Part shown: positions 62,846 through 64,000 of the stretch, piece by piece
Numbering within the stretch: the stretch's first letter is position 1
How the letters are laid out: each line of letters begins with the position of its first letter
Assembly: GCF_013318015.2 (NCBI RefSeq)
Contig: NZ_CP115841.1
Coordinates: 1,922,001 to 1,986,000 of the forward strand
From: Agrobacterium tumefaciens
GTDB taxonomy: Bacteria; Pseudomonadota; Alphaproteobacteria; Rhizobiales; Rhizobiaceae
Direction: 5' to 3'
DNA: 64,000 bases
Translations under genes and position numbers: made by a program
The notes under the pieces: generated by a model
Database searches by the model: none
Told to the model about the DNA's origin: nothing
Seen by the model: only the letters and a program-made list of their open reading frames with translations

Positions 62846-64000
62846 TCAGAACAGGAAATAACGCTGCGCCATCGGCAGCACCGTCGCCGGTTCACAGGTC
62901 AGAAGCTCGCCATCGGCGCGCACCTCATACGTTTCCGGGTCAACCTCGATATGCGGGGTCAGCGAATTGTGGATCATCGAGGCCTTGGAAATACCGCCGC
63001 GCACGTTCTTCACCGCCATCAGCTTCTTGGCAACACCAAGACGCCCTGCAAGGCCGGCATCCAGCGACGCCTGACTGACAAATGTAACCGAGGAATTGGT
63101 GCGCAGCTTGCCATAGGCGGCAAACATCGGGCGGTAATGCATCGGCTGCGGCGTGGGAATGGAGGCATTCGGATCGCCCATGGGTGCCGCGGCGATGGAA
63201 CCGCCAAGCAACACCATCTCAGGCTTCACGCCGAAGAATGCCGGGTTCCACAACACCAGATCGGCACGCTTGCCGACTTCGATGGAGCCGATCTCATGGC
63301 TGACGCCCTGCGCGATGGCCGGGTTGATGGTATACTTGGCGATGTAACGGCGGACGCGGAAATTGTCGTTTTCGCCGGTCTCTTCCTTCAGACGGCCGCG
63401 CTGGCGCTTCATCTTGTCAGCCGTCTGCCAGGTGCGAATCGCCACTTCGCCGACACGGCCCATGGCCTGGCTGTCGGAGGAAATGATCGAGAACGCGCCG
63501 ATATCGTGGAGAATATCCTCCGCCGCGATGGTTTCCTTGCGGATGCGGCTTTCGGCGAACGCGATATCCTCAGGGATGGACGACGACAGGTGGTGGCACA
63601 CCATCAGCATATCCAGATGTTCGGCCAGCGTATTGATGGTGTAGGGCCGCGTCGGGTTGGTGGAAGACGGGATGACGTTCGGATTGCCGCAGACCTTGAT
63701 GATATCAGGCGCATGGCCGCCGCCTGCCCCTTCGGTGTGGAAGGCATGGATGGTGCGGCCCTTGATGGCGGCAACCGTGTCTTCCACGAAACCGCTCTCA
63801 TTCAGCGTATCGGTGTGGATCATCACCTGCACGTCATATTCGTCAGCCACCGTCAGGCAATTGTCAATGGCGGCGGGCGTCGTGCCCCAGTCCTCGTGCA
63901 ACTTCAGCGATGAGGCACCGGCAAGGATCATCTCTTCCAGCGGCGCGGGCAACGAAGCATTGCCCTTGCCCGCCAATGCGAGGTTCATCGGGAAAGCGTC
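62846..64000 (-). CDS. ureC: Urease alpha subunit UreC, C-terminal part
   Basis: The visible 385 residues are the C-terminal two-thirds of the catalytic urease subunit; the N-terminus and the carbamylated-lysine region lie beyond the window edge. [34 protein letters not shown] (nickel-ligand His), [22 protein letters not shown] (active-site flap Cys and His) and [14 protein letters not shown] (nickel-ligand Asp) are all present. The enzyme hydrolyses urea to ammonia and carbamate. The frame stays open to the last base. The gene is followed by the TIGR02117-type gene after ten bases. Confidence 0.97.
   Translation of the reverse strand, partial: DAFPMNLALAGKGNASLPAPLEEMILAGASSLKLHEDWGTTPAAIDNCLTVADEYDVQVMIHTDTLNESGFVEDTVAAIKGRTIHAFHTEGAGGGHAPDIIKVCGNPNVIPSSTNPTRPYTINTLAEHLDMLMVCHHLSSSIPEDIAFAESRIRKETIAAEDILHDIGAFSIISSDSQAMGRVGEVAIRTWQTADKMKRQRGRLKEETGENDNFRVRRYIAKYTINPAIAQGVSHEIGSIEVGKRADLVLWNPAFFGVKPEMVLLGGSIAAAPMGDPNASIPTPQPMHYRPMFAAYGKLRTNSSVTFVSQASLDAGLAGRLGVAKKLMAVKNVRGGISKASMIHNSLTPHIEVDPETYEVRADGELLTCEPATVLPMAQRYFLF

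Overview
The window is chromosomal DNA of an Agrobacterium-type Rhizobiaceae. The strongest anchor is the block at 15.2-21.4 kb, which reads as the known virulence-associated sugar-uptake locus gguC-gguB-gguA-chvE with the divergent LysR gene gbpR. A perfect FNR box in front of an FNR-superfamily gene that looks like sinR, a RutR-type pyrimidine locus and a urease cluster fit the same genus. High GC, dense packing and many ATGA overlaps are typical of alphaproteobacteria. I see no integrase, transposase, phage gene or CRISPR array.

Layout. 0-9 kb: the end of an mnmD-like gene, a large hybrid histidine kinase, a DEAD-box RNA helicase with a strong terminator, two EamA transporters, a DoxX protein and an L,D-transpeptidase lipoprotein. 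9.6-13.5 kb: a tight four-gene operon of circularly permuted ATP-grasp enzyme, alpha-E protein, transglutaminase-like protease and SAM methyltransferase. This is a conserved module of unknown chemistry and the best candidate here for an undescribed system. 13.5-15.1 kb: small enzymes (GNAT, VOC, histidine phosphatase). 15.2-21.4 kb: chvE/ggu/gbpR. 21.5-26.3 kb: a J-domain-like protein, a small membrane protein, a MarR regulator, tRNA-Arg(CCG), a small hypothetical gene and a chemoreceptor. 26.6-30.6 kb: a polar amino-acid ABC transporter in one unit with a homocysteine S-methyltransferase, suggesting S-methylmethionine uptake and use.

30.8-43.2 kb is a surface-polysaccharide region: Wzy-like polymerase, acyltransferase-like protein, four glycosyltransferases, a Tat-exported GH10 glycosidase, a Wzz-type copolymerase and a phosphohexomutase. 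It could make one of the adhesive polar polysaccharides. 43.3-44.8 kb holds a truncated haemoglobin, a DUF423 membrane protein and a DUF2325 pair. 45.0-52.6 kb is a RutR-like regulator with a near-consensus operator, then amidohydrolase, dihydropyrimidinase, Nudix and a complete NitT/TauT-type ABC importer: reductive pyrimidine catabolism. 53-57.5 kb is an RND efflux pair. 57.7-58.5 kb is the sinR-like regulator. 58.6 kb to the end is an MBL hydrolase with ureG, ureF and ureE, then a peroxiredoxin, a TIGR02117-type protein and the C-terminal part of ureC, all on the minus strand.

All calls come from reading the sequence and translated motifs. No database search was run, so strain identity and names taken from synteny are inferences.
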